Assembly (NCBI GenBank): GCA_024742455.1
Contig: JANSYL010000002.1
Location: 408,963-472,962, forward strand
Length of the DNA: 64,000 nt
Direction of reading: 5' to 3'
DNA from: Paracoccaceae bacterium
Lineage (GTDB): Bacteria > Pseudomonadota > Alphaproteobacteria > Rhodobacterales > Rhodobacteraceae
Under the pieces are notes generated by a model that searched no databases, had not been told where the DNA came from, and was given only the letters and a program-made list of their open reading frames with translations. Below, piece by piece: positions 18,299 through 26,947 of the stretch (the stretch's first letter is position 1; every line of letters begins with the position of its first letter). The translations under genes were made by a program, and so were the position numbers.

Positions 18299-19021
18299 TC
18301 AGAAATAGCTGCGCACGAGCGCGCCGGTGATCAGGGCCCAGCCATCGGCGACGACGAAGAAGGCCAGTTTGAACGGCAGCGAGACGAGCACCGGCGGCAC
18401 CATCATCATCCCCATCGACATCAGGATCGCGGCGACCACCAGGTCGATGATCAGGAAGGGAAGGAACACCAGGAACCCGATCTGGAACGCGCGCTCGACC
18501 TCGCTCAGCATGAAGGCGGGGATCAGCACCGACGCGTCACCCGGCTGGTCGGGGCCAAGCCCGCGCAGCTCGCGCAGGCCGGCCAGCGTCTCGGGGTCGA
18601 CCCGGGCGCGCATGAAGGTTTCGAACGGGGCAAAGGCCGCGCCGATCGCCTCCTCGGGCGCCATCTGTCCCTCCAGCAGCGGCGCGATCCCGGCCGCGTA
18701 GGCCTCCTGAAAGACCGGGGCCATGACGAAATAGGTCAGGAACAGCGCGAGGCTCACGATCAGCATGTTCGGCGGTGATTGCTGCAACCCGATGGCCTGG
18801 CGCAGGATCGCCAGCACCGTGACAATGAAGGGGAAACAGGTGATCATGATCGCCAGGCCGGGCGCGAGGCTGAGCACGGTGATCAGCGCGATCAGTTGCA
18901 GCGCCCGGACGGTCAGCGACCCCTCGTCGCCGAAATCAACCAGCACTTCCTGCGCCAGCGCGGCCCCGGGCGCGAGGACGGCCAGAGCAAAAGCGAGGAG
19001 AAGCCACCTATGCCGGATCAT
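18299..19021 (-). CDS. fliP: Flagellar type III export gate protein FliP
   Basis: FliP forms, with FliQ and FliR, the membrane core through which flagellar subunits are exported. The 240-residue product has a cleavable signal peptide (to about AALAQE, residue 25), usual for FliP. The family signature QSPPNMLIVSLALFLTYFVM is near residue 80, and MMMVPPVLVSLPFKLAFFV is near the end. The start overlaps the fliN stop by 14 bases. Its partners fliQ and fliR are elsewhere in the cluster. Confidence 0.97.
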   Translation of the reverse strand: MIRHRWLLLAFALAVLAPGAALAQEVLVDFGDEGSLTVRALQLIALITVLSLAPGLAIMITCFPFIVTVLAILRQAIGLQQSPPNMLIVSLALFLTYFVMAPVFQEAYAAGIAPLLEGQMAPEEAIGAAFAPFETFMRARVDPETLAGLRELRGLGPDQPGDASVLIPAFMLSEVERAFQIGFLVFLPFLIIDLVVAAILMSMGMMMVPPVLVSLPFKLAFFVVADGWALITGALVRSYF

Positions 19022-19283
19022 CGCCTTGCCCGGCCAGGCGCGTGAGCCGCACCCCCAAGTGTCCAGATCCCGAAGGTCCGGCCTCGATCAGCTCGCCCTC
19101 GCCGATCAGCCGGTCGCCGACGTAAAGGGCGACCGGGTCGTCGATCTGGCGGTCGAGCGGCAGAACCGTCTCCGGCCCCATCGAAAGCATCTCGCCCAGG
19201 CGCGGGCGCGCTGTGCCGACGCAGACGCGCAACTCGATGGGCACGGCGTCGAGCGCGGGATTGCGGGTCGCGTTATCGGTCAT
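19008..19283 (-). CDS. fliN: Flagellar motor switch protein FliN
   Basis: This is a small 91-residue C-ring component with a SpoA/surface-presentation domain covering residues 15-85 (VPIELRVCVGTARPRLGEML, then VALYVGDRLIGEGELIE). FliN binds export substrates' carrier FliH and takes part in direction switching. The length is near the minimum for FliN, with only a short N-terminal arm. It overlaps fliH by 11 bases and fliP by 14 bases. No full fliM or fliG gene is seen nearby, although FliN normally assembles with both. Confidence 0.9.
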   Translation of the reverse strand: MTDNATRNPALDAVPIELRVCVGTARPRLGEMLSMGPETVLPLDRQIDDPVALYVGDRLIGEGELIEAGPSGSGHLGVRLTRLAGQGDDPA

Positions 19284-19905
19284 TGGCCTGTCTCCTCGGG
19301 GCCTCGGGCATCCTGTCGCCCTCGCCGGCCAGGGTCATGAAATCACGCAGGGCCGCCGCGATCCGGTCGGCGGCGGCAGCCAGGTCTATATCGCGCCGCT
19401 CGCTGGCCGAGCGGATCGAGACCTGCGCGGGGGCGAACGCGGGTTCCGCCGTGACCCGCACCTCGAAATCGAGGCTGTCCTCGACCAGCCGCTGGAGCAC
19501 CGGCAGCGCATCGGGCGCGACCAACAGCGTCAGCCCCGGCGCGACGGCGGCTTCGGCGGCCTCGCGCAACTCGGCGATGATGGTGGGGGCCACCGCGTCC
19601 GCGGCCAGACGCGGCAGCAGCGTGCGTGCAACCTCCTCGAACAGGGGGCCGAGGGCCGACAGGACCTCGGCGCGCGCGGCGGCGTGGGTCAGGGAGATGT
19701 CGCCGAGGGCCGCGGCCAGGTCGCTGCCGATGCGGCGATGCACCTCCTGCTCGGCGGCGATGCAATCGTCCCAGCCGCTCTTGTAGCCCGCTTCATAGGC
19801 GTCGAGCTGCGCCTCTTCGGGCGACGTGGGCCCGGCCTGGACCTGTGTCGCGGCGCCTCCGGGCCGTTCGGTCGCGAAATCCTCGAGCAGGAGGGGCCGG
19901 GTCAT
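19273..19905 (-). CDS. fliH: Flagellar assembly protein FliH
   Basis: FliH is the peripheral stalk of the export ATPase FliI and links it to FliN. The 210-residue product contains AYEAGYKSGWDDCIAAEQEV (residues 36-55), the glycine-spaced helix start found in FliH-like proteins. A long amphipathic coiled coil and a C-terminal alpha/beta domain follow. FliH proteins diverge strongly, so position between fliF and fliN supports the call. It overlaps both neighbours. Confidence 0.75.
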   Translation of the reverse strand: MTRPLLLEDFATERPGGAATQVQAGPTSPEEAQLDAYEAGYKSGWDDCIAAEQEVHRRIGSDLAAALGDISLTHAAARAEVLSALGPLFEEVARTLLPRLAADAVAPTIIAELREAAEAAVAPGLTLLVAPDALPVLQRLVEDSLDFEVRVTAEPAFAPAQVSIRSASERRDIDLAAAADRIAAALRDFMTLAGEGDRMPEAPRRQANDR

Positions 19906-21515
19906 GGCCGGGCCTCCTCGTCGGCGTCCATCCAGCCGCGCAGGATTTCGACGGTTTCCTCCTCCCGGTCCTCGATCAGGCGGCGCAGCCGTTCAACCGG
20001 GTCGAGCGGCGCACCCCCTGCCTCGGCCCCAGCCCCTGCCAGCGTCCGCATGTCGCCGGTCGCGCCGTCACCTTCGGCCGCGTCGGCGGGCACCGGGAGC
20101 GGGTCCGCGTCAACCTCCGGCCCGGTTGCGTCGGGACCGGCAATGGAGGGGGCGTCGCGGGGGGGCGGGGCAGGGGGGCGGGTCAGCATCGGGCGCAACA
20201 GTCCGAAGGTGATGAAAAGCGCAGCCGCCGCAAGAACGAGGCTTTGCAGAACCCGCCCCAGGTCGAACGACATCCGGTCGGTCAGGCTGGCCGGGCGCAG
20301 GTCGGCGGTGGCGGTTTCGTCGAACACCATCGATTGCACTCTGACCGCGTCGCCGCGCGCGGCGTCGAAGCCAACGGCCCGTTCGACCAGCTCGCGCAAC
20401 GCCTCGATCTCGGCCGGGTCGCGCGGGACGGTTTCGGCGATCCCGTCCTCGCCCACCTGCTGGACCCCGTTCAACAGCACTGCCACCGAGATGCGGCGGA
20501 TATCGCCGGGGCCCTGTTCGATCTCACGCTGGGTTTCGGAGATGTCATAGGTGATGCGCTCGCGTGTCTCGCTTTCCTGGCTGGAGGATGTGCCGCCGCC
20601 CGCCGCGGCATCGCCATCGGGCAGGTTCGAGGCCACGGTGACGCCATCGGCCCTGCTGTCGCGGGTGCTGTCGGCGCGTTCCTCGGTATCGGTCTGGACG
20701 ACGACACGGCTGTCGGGGTCGATCCGGCGTTCCAGGATCGTCTCGCGCGCCGTATTCATCTCGATACTGACCTGCACCACGGCATTGCCCGGCCCGACCC
20801 GCGCAGCCAGCAGGCGTTCGATATTGCGCCTGAGGCTTTCGGCCCGGCCCATCGCATCCGCCCCCGGATCGGTCAGGTCCGCCCCGCCCAGCACCTGGCC
20901 GCTATCGGCATCGATCACGGTGACATTCTCGGGCGCCAGACCCGGCACGGAGGACGCCACCAGGTATCGCAGCGCCTGCGCATGGCCCGGTGCAAGTCCG
21001 CCCGCCGCCGGGCGCAGCGCCACCGAGGCGGTCACGGTCTGGGCGGGCTGAAACGGATCGGATCCGGGATTGGCGATATGAACACGGGCGGCGCGGATCC
21101 GCGGGCTGCCGGTTATGGTGCGCGCAAGCTCCCCTTCCTTGGCCCGCCAATAAGCGGCATCGAACATCTGCGACGTGGTGCCGAACCCGGTCAGCGTATC
21201 AAGCAGTTCATAGCCCGCCGTGCCATTCGCCGGCAGCCCGTCGCCCGCAAGGCTGAGCCGCAGAGCGTCGCGGTCGGAGCCGCGCACATAGATCGCGTCG
21301 CCCTGCACCCGGTGCGGGATGCCGCGCGTTTCGATTGCGGCGATCACCTCGCCCGCGGCGGCGGGTTCGAGACCGGAATAAAGCAGGTCATAGCTGGGCT
21401 GGCTGGCCAGCCGCACCAGGATCGCCAGCACCACCACCAGGGCCGCACCGCCCCCCAGTGCCACGGCGCTCTGGCGCCGGTCCGTCCCGTTCCACATCTC
21501 GAGCAGCGCCTGCAC
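19902..21515 (-). CDS. fliF: Flagellar MS-ring protein FliF
   Basis: FliF builds the inner-membrane ring on which the motor assembles. The 537-residue product has an N-terminal membrane helix (about 20-40) and the ring-building motifs YDLLYSGLEPAAAGEVIAAI and IPHRVQGDAIYV. A second membrane helix near residue 430 (SLVLAAAALFITFGLL) precedes a short C-terminal cytoplasmic tail, the part that normally binds FliG. It heads the fliF-fliH-fliN-fliP operon and is divergent from fliL, with a CtrA-like site between them. Confidence 0.96.
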   Translation of the reverse strand: MQALLEMWNGTDRRQSAVALGGGAALVVVLAILVRLASQPSYDLLYSGLEPAAAGEVIAAIETRGIPHRVQGDAIYVRGSDRDALRLSLAGDGLPANGTAGYELLDTLTGFGTTSQMFDAAYWRAKEGELARTITGSPRIRAARVHIANPGSDPFQPAQTVTASVALRPAAGGLAPGHAQALRYLVASSVPGLAPENVTVIDADSGQVLGGADLTDPGADAMGRAESLRRNIERLLAARVGPGNAVVQVSIEMNTARETILERRIDPDSRVVVQTDTEERADSTRDSRADGVTVASNLPDGDAAAGGGTSSSQESETRERITYDISETQREIEQGPGDIRRISVAVLLNGVQQVGEDGIAETVPRDPAEIEALRELVERAVGFDAARGDAVRVQSMVFDETATADLRPASLTDRMSFDLGRVLQSLVLAAAALFITFGLLRPMLTRPPAPPPRDAPSIAGPDATGPEVDADPLPVPADAAEGDGATGDMRTLAGAGAEAGGAPLDPVERLRRLIEDREEETVEILRGWMDADEEARP

Positions 21516-21579
21516 GTCAACACCCCGTTCTGGCGGACCGTCCTGGTCCGGTGACGAGGCCGACCGTGATCGTCCGCGA

Positions 21580-21594
21580 TTAAGATTCGGTTAG
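21580..21594. promoter_or_regulatory. Candidate CtrA site between fliF and fliL
   Basis: TTAA-GATTCGG-TTAG matches TTAA-N7-TTAA with one mismatch. It lies in the 125-base divergent gap between the fliF and fliL operons, so one bound CtrA dimer could serve both directions. Confidence 0.5.
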
Positions 21595-21640
21595 TTCCAA
21601 GGCGCTATCGAGAGAGAGAACAGAAGGAGATCATCGCGTC

Positions 21641-22126
21641 ATGGCCGACCCCGACGCCCCTGCCGCCGCCCGTCCGAAACGCGGCCTGATGCTGCCGCTG
21701 CTGATCGGCCTTCTGCTGGCTGCCGCCGCAGGCGGTGCCGGGTTCTGGGCGGTGACGCTTGGCCCCTTCGCGCCCGATCCCGAGGCCGCCGCCGAAACCC
21801 CCGACGCCCCGCCCCCGACGCGCGAGGATATCGCCTTTGTTCCGCTCGAAACCGTCATCATCTCGCTCGGCCCCGAAGAGGCCGGGCGCCACCTGATCTT
21901 TACCGCCGAGCTTGAGGTCGAAAGCGAATACGAGGCCGAGGTGACGCGGATGACGCCCAGGGTCCTCGACGTGCTCAACAGCTATCTGCGGGTGGTCGCT
22001 CTGGATGAACTGACCGAGCCCACCAGCCTCGCGCGGCTGCGGGCGCAGATGCTGCGCCGGGTGCAGGTCGTGACCGGGCCGCACCGGGTGCATGACCTTC
22101 TTGTAACGCAATTCGTGGTGAACTGA
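21641..22126 (+). CDS. fliL: Flagellar basal-body-associated protein FliL
   Basis: FliL is a single-pass inner-membrane protein that rings the stator and supports torque. The 161-residue product has a cytoplasmic N-terminus, one membrane helix (about 16-37, LMLPLLIGLLLAAAAGGAGF) and a periplasmic stomatin-like domain (FVPLETVIISLGPE, then VTRMTPRVLDVLNSYLR). AGAAGGAG lies upstream of the ATG. It is the first gene of the fliL-motE-motA-flhA operon. A second FliL-like gene lies 9 kb downstream. Confidence 0.92.
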   Translation: MADPDAPAAARPKRGLMLPLLIGLLLAAAAGGAGFWAVTLGPFAPDPEAAAETPDAPPPTREDIAFVPLETVIISLGPEEAGRHLIFTAELEVESEYEAEVTRMTPRVLDVLNSYLRVVALDELTEPTSLARLRAQMLRRVQVVTGPHRVHDLLVTQFVVN

Positions 22127-22612
22127 ATGCCCGTGTTTTTCGCCTATCTCGCCGATATCCTGATGCTGCTGGCCAGCCTCGGGGCGGCTGTCTACTGCAT
22201 GATCCTGTCGCGCCGGCTGTCGCGGCTGACCAGTTTCGACCAGGGCATCGGCGGCGCGATCGCGGTGCTGTCGGCGCAGGTCGACGAGATGAAAACCGCC
22301 CTTGCCGATGCCAAGGCCGGCTCCGACGGGGCCGGGCGGCACCTGTCCGATCTCGTGGTCCAGGCCCGTGACATCTCGGGCGAACTGGAACTGATGATCG
22401 CCGCCTGCCATGATTTCGCGGAAGAGGCTCTGGAGGTACAGAACGGCGGTGCCAGGACCCGCGCGGCCCCCGGGGACATCGCCGGGGATGCCGCGGACGC
22501 CGCCCCGCCCGGCGCCGGGGATGCCCCGCCCGTGCCCGTCTTCGGCAGCCGCCGCGCCGCCGCCGCCGCGCCGGTGTTCCGCCATGGCATGACCGCTGGG
22601 GCGGCGGAATGA
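22127..22612 (+). CDS. Uncharacterised membrane-anchored coiled-coil protein of the flagellar cluster
   Basis: I do not recognise a functional family. The 161 residues start with one membrane helix (about 4-28) followed by basic residues RRLSRLT. An amphipathic, probably coiled-coil stretch follows (about 40-105, VLSAQVDEMKTALADAKAGS), then a proline/alanine-rich tail. It begins on the base after the fliL stop and overlaps the motE-like gene, so it should be made together with stator-associated proteins. The layout suggests an inner-membrane protein with a cytoplasmic helical domain acting near the motor or its assembly. That is inference only. Confidence 0.7.
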   Translation: MPVFFAYLADILMLLASLGAAVYCMILSRRLSRLTSFDQGIGGAIAVLSAQVDEMKTALADAKAGSDGAGRHLSDLVVQARDISGELELMIAACHDFAEEALEVQNGGARTRAAPGDIAGDAADAAPPGAGDAPPVPVFGSRRAAAAAPVFRHGMTAGAAE

Positions 22613-23268
22613 GGCGGCGCGCGCCCCCACCGCCCCTGCGGCGGCGCTGGCGGCAGAAAAGCCTGCTGACCGCGCTCGGCCTTGTTTTCGCGGTGTCGGC
22701 CATCCTGCGGCTGGGCAGCCTCGACGCGGCCTTCGCCGAGGTCCGGCGTGCCGGGGATGACGGCGCGCCCGGTGCCGCCGATCCGGGACCGGCGCCCGAG
22801 CGCGACAGCATGGTCTTCGCCGCCCTGCAGGCCGCCTTTTCCGATCTTGATGGCTTGCGGGCCGAACTGGCCGCCCGCGAGGCCGAGGTGGAGGACCGGG
22901 AACGCGCGGTTGCGACGGGGCAGACCCTGCTTGCGGCGCAGATCGAGACGCTGACCGCGCTCGAGGCGCGGCTGAGCGCGCTGATCGCGGTGTCCGACGA
23001 GGCCGCCGCGGACGATCTGGACCGGCTGACCCGGGTCTATGAAACCATGGATGCCGAGGACGCGGCGGCGCTTTTCACCCAGATGGAGCCGCATTTCGCC
23101 GCCGGTTTCCTCGCCCGGATGACCCCGGCCTCCGGCGCCGCGATCCTGGCCGAGATCGACACCGAAACCGCCTATGCGATCTCGGTCGTGATGGCCACGC
23201 GCAACGCCTCGGCCCCGACCTTCGCCGCGCCCGGAACCGACCCGACCGCTCCCCCCGAAACCCAATAG
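22609..23268 (+). CDS. motE: MotE-like protein with MgtE N-terminal-type domain
   Basis: The 219-residue product has a basic N-terminus, one membrane helix (about 19-38), a heptad-rich region (about 75-125, LAAREAEVEDRERAVATG) and a C-terminal helical repeat (YETMDAEDAAALFTQMEPHF, then FLARMTPASGAAILAEID). The repeat matches the MgtE N-domain/FliG-middle-domain fold. In rhizobia MotE is a periplasmic chaperone for the motility protein MotC. The equivalent partner here may be the large periplasmic protein encoded after motA. It overlaps the upstream gene by four bases (ATGA). Confidence 0.75.
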   Translation: MRRRAPPPPLRRRWRQKSLLTALGLVFAVSAILRLGSLDAAFAEVRRAGDDGAPGAADPGPAPERDSMVFAALQAAFSDLDGLRAELAAREAEVEDRERAVATGQTLLAAQIETLTALEARLSALIAVSDEAAADDLDRLTRVYETMDAEDAAALFTQMEPHFAAGFLARMTPASGAAILAEIDTETAYAISVVMATRNASAPTFAAPGTDPTAPPETQ

Positions 23269-23283
23269 GAGCAGGACCCCCGC

Positions 23284-24153
23284 ATGCTTGGCATCATCGG
23301 CATCTTCGTCATCTTCGTCATGGTCTTCGGGGGCTACATCGCGGCCGGGGGCAAGATCGGCATCATCATGAAATCCCTGCCCTACGAGATGGCGATGATC
23401 GGTGGGGCCGCAGTCGGCGCGTTCCTGATCGCAAATGACAGCGCCGTCATCAGGCACACGCTGCAGGACCTGATGCGCGTCTTCAAAGGCCCCAGATGGG
23501 CCCGTGCCGACTACCGCGACCTGTTGTGCCTGCTGTTCGAACTCGTCCGCATCGCCCGGCAGAACCCCGTGGCGCTCGAGACCCATATCGATGCTCCCGA
23601 GGCTTCGGATATTTTCGCCCGCTACCCGCAGATCGCTGGCGACGGTGAGGCGGTCGCGCTGATCTGCGACACCCTGCGGTCGGCGGGCATGAATTACGAT
23701 GACCCCCACCAGGTCGAAGAGGTGCTGGACAAACGACTGGAGGCGCGGCTGCACCACGGCCTGCACACCGCCCATGCCCTGCAGGTCGTCGCCGACGGGT
23801 TGCCTGCCCTCGGCATCGTCGCGGCGGTGCTCGGGGTGATCAAGACCATGGCTTCCATCGACCAGCCGCCGGAAATTCTGGGCGGGCTGATCGGGGGGGC
23901 GCTGGTGGGCACCTTTCTCGGCGTGTTCCTGTCCTACGGGTTCGTCGGCCCCTTCGCCGGCCGGGTGAAGGCGATCATCGAGGCCGATCACCAGTTCTAC
24001 GGGCTGATCCGCGAGGTGCTTGTCGCCAATCTCTACCAGCACAGCCCGGCGGTCTGCATCGAAGTGGGCCGCCAGAACACCCCGTCGCATATCCGGCCCA
24101 GTTTCCCCGAACTCGAAACCGCGCTCAGGGACCTCAAGCAGGTGCCCGCATGA
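23284..24153 (+). CDS. motA: Flagellar motor stator protein MotA
   Basis: MotA is the proton-channel stator subunit, with four membrane helices and a large cytoplasmic loop that pushes on the rotor. The 289-residue product starts MLGIIGIFVIFVMVFGGYIA and has GLPALGIVAAVLGVIKTM in helix 3 and LIGGALVGTFLGVFLSYGFV in helix 4, all family hallmarks. GGAGCAGG precedes the ATG. Its end overlaps the next gene by four bases. MotB is encoded separately at the left end of the cluster. Confidence 0.97.
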   Translation: MLGIIGIFVIFVMVFGGYIAAGGKIGIIMKSLPYEMAMIGGAAVGAFLIANDSAVIRHTLQDLMRVFKGPRWARADYRDLLCLLFELVRIARQNPVALETHIDAPEASDIFARYPQIAGDGEAVALICDTLRSAGMNYDDPHQVEEVLDKRLEARLHHGLHTAHALQVVADGLPALGIVAAVLGVIKTMASIDQPPEILGGLIGGALVGTFLGVFLSYGFVGPFAGRVKAIIEADHQFYGLIREVLVANLYQHSPAVCIEVGRQNTPSHIRPSFPELETALRDLKQVPA

Positions 24154-26255
24154 CGATCCGGTGCGGCATGACCGGGCGCGTCCTCGGGGGAGCGCTTGCG
24201 GTGATGGCCGGGGTCGCCTCGGCCCAGCCCGCCGAGCTGCGATCGGGAGAGCATGACGGGTTCTCGCGCCTCGTCCTCGACATCGGCGCCGGGCGCGACT
24301 GGGTGCTCGAAGGGGGGGAGGATCGCTGGACGGTCGTCTTCGACCCGGCGCTCGACGGCATCGATGCCTCGGGGGTTTTCGAGCGCATATCGCGGGACCG
24401 GATCGCCGAGGTCGGGACCGATACCGGCCTGTCCCTCGGTTTGTCCTGCGCCTGTTCCGTCACGGCGTTCCGGTTCGACGAAACTCTGCTGGTCATCGAT
24501 GTCGCCGATCTGCCGCCCGCCCCGGACGGCCCGGACCTGTCCCGCGATGCACCAGTGCCGTCCGCCGACCAGGGGGCAGGGGCCGCAACCGCCCTCCAGG
24601 CCCTGCCCGACTGGCGGCCACCCCTGCCTGTCGTCCCGCCCGCCTCCGCTCGTACTCCCGGCGATGCGGCTCCGGCGGCCCCGGATATCAGCCTCGATGA
24701 CGCGGCGCGCATCATGGGCGAGCAATTGGCCCGCGCTGCCGCCTCGGGCCTGCTCGAGGCCGCCGGGGGTCGCCCGCTTTCCGACGCCGATCCGATCCGC
24801 CCCGACCCCCCGCCCGATGCCGCGCGCGACCCCGCCGGTGACATGGCGGCGCCTGCCCCACCGCTCCGGGCAACAACCGCGCTCGAGGCGGATGCCCGTC
24901 CGCCCCTGCGCGCCGCCTTGCCGGGTGCCGCGCCCGATCCCTTCGCCTGCGGTCACAGCGATGACCTGCGGCTGGGCTGGAGCGATGCTGCGCGGATCGA
25001 CGATGGCCTCGGCGCGTTGCGCGCGGCCCTTTTCGATGATCGTGATCGCCCCGTTCCCGGTGCCGCGCGCGCGCTGTCCCGGCATTACCTGCAATTCGGC
25101 TTCGCAGACGAGGCGATCCACTGGCTCGATACCCTGCCCGCGCCGTCCCCGCCGCTGCAGGCGCTCGCCCGCGTGATCGCGGGCGAGGAGACCGGGCATT
25201 TCCCGCCCATCGACAACTTGTCAGGCTGCCATGATGGCGAGATCTTCTGGCGCTACCTGGACGGCGCGGTCTCGCTCGCCGATCACCCCCAGGCGGTCGA
25301 GGCGATCGAACGCGCCACCGCCGCGCTGCCGCCGGTGCTGCGCGCCCATATCGGCCCGCGTCTCGCGCGGCGACTGGCTGGTGACGGGGCGCAGGCGGCG
25401 GCCCATACCGTGCGCGATCTGCTGGACCTGAGCGGCGTGATCTCCTCGGCCGCGCTGCTGCATCTCGATCTCGACCTCGGCATCCAGCCGCCCGGCGACG
25501 CGGCACGGACCCGGGACCGGCTTGCCGAGGCGGCCGCCAGCGGCGGGGCCGACCCCGCCCGCGCGATGGCGCAACTGATGCGCTATGACCGGCTGGCGCG
25601 CCGCCCGCCCGACCCCGGGCGCCTGACCGCGGCCGAGGCGCTCCTGCGCGAAACCGGCGGCGCGGCGGCGGTCGGGCTCTGGCACGAGGTGGTGCTGGCC
25701 CGCGTGGCCGACGGCGCGATCGACGATGCGCTCATCCACCTTTCGGGTTCGATCGACCTTCCGCGCAGCGCCCCTGAATGGCAGGCCACCTTCACCGCCA
25801 TCATCGCCGACCGGGCCGACGCCTCCGACACCCTCGCGCTTCTGGTTCTCGCCCGGTTGCACGGCGAAACCTGGACGCAGACCGGGTCGGCGGCAGGCCG
25901 GGCGCGGATCGCGGCCATGGCGCATCTGCGCGCCGCCGGTCTGTCGCCTGCGGCAGACATGCTGCGCGGCGGGCAGCGGCAACTGATCCTGCCTGCCCGC
26001 CCCGCCGCCGACCCCTCGCCCGGGGACAGGCTTCGGCAGGCATGGCTCGCCTCGGACTGGGACAGCCTCGCCGACAGCGCGTCAGACCCGCACCAGGCCG
26101 TGGCCCTGCGCATGCAGCGCCCGCCACCGCCGCCCGCCGCCCCGATCCCCGCCCTGCCCGAGATTGCCGCAGCCATCGCCGACAGCCGCGACCTGCGTGC
26201 GACGCTGGACGCCCTTCTGGCCACGCCGGCCCCGCATCGCGAGGGGGCAGAATGA
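24150..26255 (+). CDS. Large uncharacterised periplasmic protein between motA and the lytic transglycosylase
   Basis: I do not recognise a named family. The 701-residue precursor has a signal peptide ending near ASAQP (residue 26). Residues 35-115 form a beta-rich domain resembling AMIN-type cell-wall domains (GFSRLVLDIGAGRDWVLEGG, then VTAFRFDETLLVIDV). A proline/alanine linker follows to about residue 265. The remainder is mostly helical and repeat-like, with CGHSDDLRLGW at its start. It overlaps motA and the transglycosylase by four bases each, so it is made in the same transcript. It could be the functional counterpart of rhizobial MotC, which also follows motor genes and works in the periplasm, but no clear sequence match is visible. 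Confidence 0.7.
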   Translation: MTIRCGMTGRVLGGALAVMAGVASAQPAELRSGEHDGFSRLVLDIGAGRDWVLEGGEDRWTVVFDPALDGIDASGVFERISRDRIAEVGTDTGLSLGLSCACSVTAFRFDETLLVIDVADLPPAPDGPDLSRDAPVPSADQGAGAATALQALPDWRPPLPVVPPASARTPGDAAPAAPDISLDDAARIMGEQLARAAASGLLEAAGGRPLSDADPIRPDPPPDAARDPAGDMAAPAPPLRATTALEADARPPLRAALPGAAPDPFACGHSDDLRLGWSDAARIDDGLGALRAALFDDRDRPVPGAARALSRHYLQFGFADEAIHWLDTLPAPSPPLQALARVIAGEETGHFPPIDNLSGCHDGEIFWRYLDGAVSLADHPQAVEAIERATAALPPVLRAHIGPRLARRLAGDGAQAAAHTVRDLLDLSGVISSAALLHLDLDLGIQPPGDAARTRDRLAEAAASGGADPARAMAQLMRYDRLARRPPDPGRLTAAEALLRETGGAAAVGLWHEVVLARVADGAIDDALIHLSGSIDLPRSAPEWQATFTAIIADRADASDTLALLVLARLHGETWTQTGSAAGRARIAAMAHLRAAGLSPAADMLRGGQRQLILPARPAADPSPGDRLRQAWLASDWDSLADSASDPHQAVALRMQRPPPPPAAPIPALPEIAAAIADSRDLRATLDALLATPAPHREGAE

Positions 26256-26947
26256 CCAGTCTGCGCATGGGCATCATGATCGGCATGGCGGCGCTGTGTC
26301 TCGCGGCGCCCGCCGCCATCCCCCCGGCCCGCGCCGATGCCGCGCTGTGCGACGGGGCCGCCCGTACCGCATCCGCGGCGACGGGAGTTCCGGCCTGGGT
26401 GCTGCACACGATCACCCGCGTCGAAACCGGACGCGGCCCGGTTTCCGATCCGGCCTCGGACCCGGTGACCTGGCCCTGGGCCACCAATATCGACGGGACG
26501 GGGGCCTGGCATCCGGACCGCGCAACCGCAGCCGCCGCCGTTGCTGCCGCGCTCGCCTCGGGTCGGCGCTCGGTCGATATCGGGTGTTTCCAGCTGAACC
26601 ACCGCTGGCACGGGGCGCATTTTGCCTCGGCGCAGGCGATGCTCGACCCCGAAGCCAATGCCGCCCATGCAGCGCGGTTCCTGGCCCGGCTTCACGGCGA
26701 ATTCGGAAACTGGGACGATGCGGTCGCGGCCTACCATTCGCGCACGCCCGCCCTGGGTCAGCGATACCTGTCGCGGTTCCGCAGGATCGCCGCCTGCCGG
26801 ACAGCGGCGGGATGCCATTGGGACCCGCCGCGGCCCGCCGCGCCCCCCGACCGGGCCCTTGCCACCGCACGCCGCCTGCCCCTGGCCGACCGGGCACGCC
26901 CCCTGTTCTGGCAGGGCCATCCCCGCGCCGGTGTGATCACGCCATGA
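26252..26947 (+). CDS. sltF: Flagellum-associated lytic transglycosylase (SltF-like)
   Basis: This 231-residue exported enzyme has a signal peptide ending near PPARADA (residue 28). Its lysozyme-like domain opens with the catalytic glutamate in HTITRVETGRG (about residue 53), then SVDIGCFQLNHRWHG and a C-terminal NWDDAVAAYHSRTP motif. It should cut peptidoglycan to let the rod through. The FlgJ-type rod protein in this cluster lacks a hydrolase domain, matching the Rhodobacter sphaeroides arrangement in which SltF supplies the activity. The ATG at 26252 overlaps the upstream stop, and its end overlaps flhA. Confidence 0.88.
   Translation: MTSLRMGIMIGMAALCLAAPAAIPPARADAALCDGAARTASAATGVPAWVLHTITRVETGRGPVSDPASDPVTWPWATNIDGTGAWHPDRATAAAAVAAALASGRRSVDIGCFQLNHRWHGAHFASAQAMLDPEANAAHAARFLARLHGEFGNWDDAVAAYHSRTPALGQRYLSRFRRIAACRTAAGCHWDPPRPAAPPDRALATARRLPLADRARPLFWQGHPRAGVITP

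Noticed and set aside
22192..24090. Minus-strand open frame of 632 codons opposite the motE-motA genes
   Set aside because: Antisense shadow of overlapping, family-supported flagellar genes with no ribosome site or motif.
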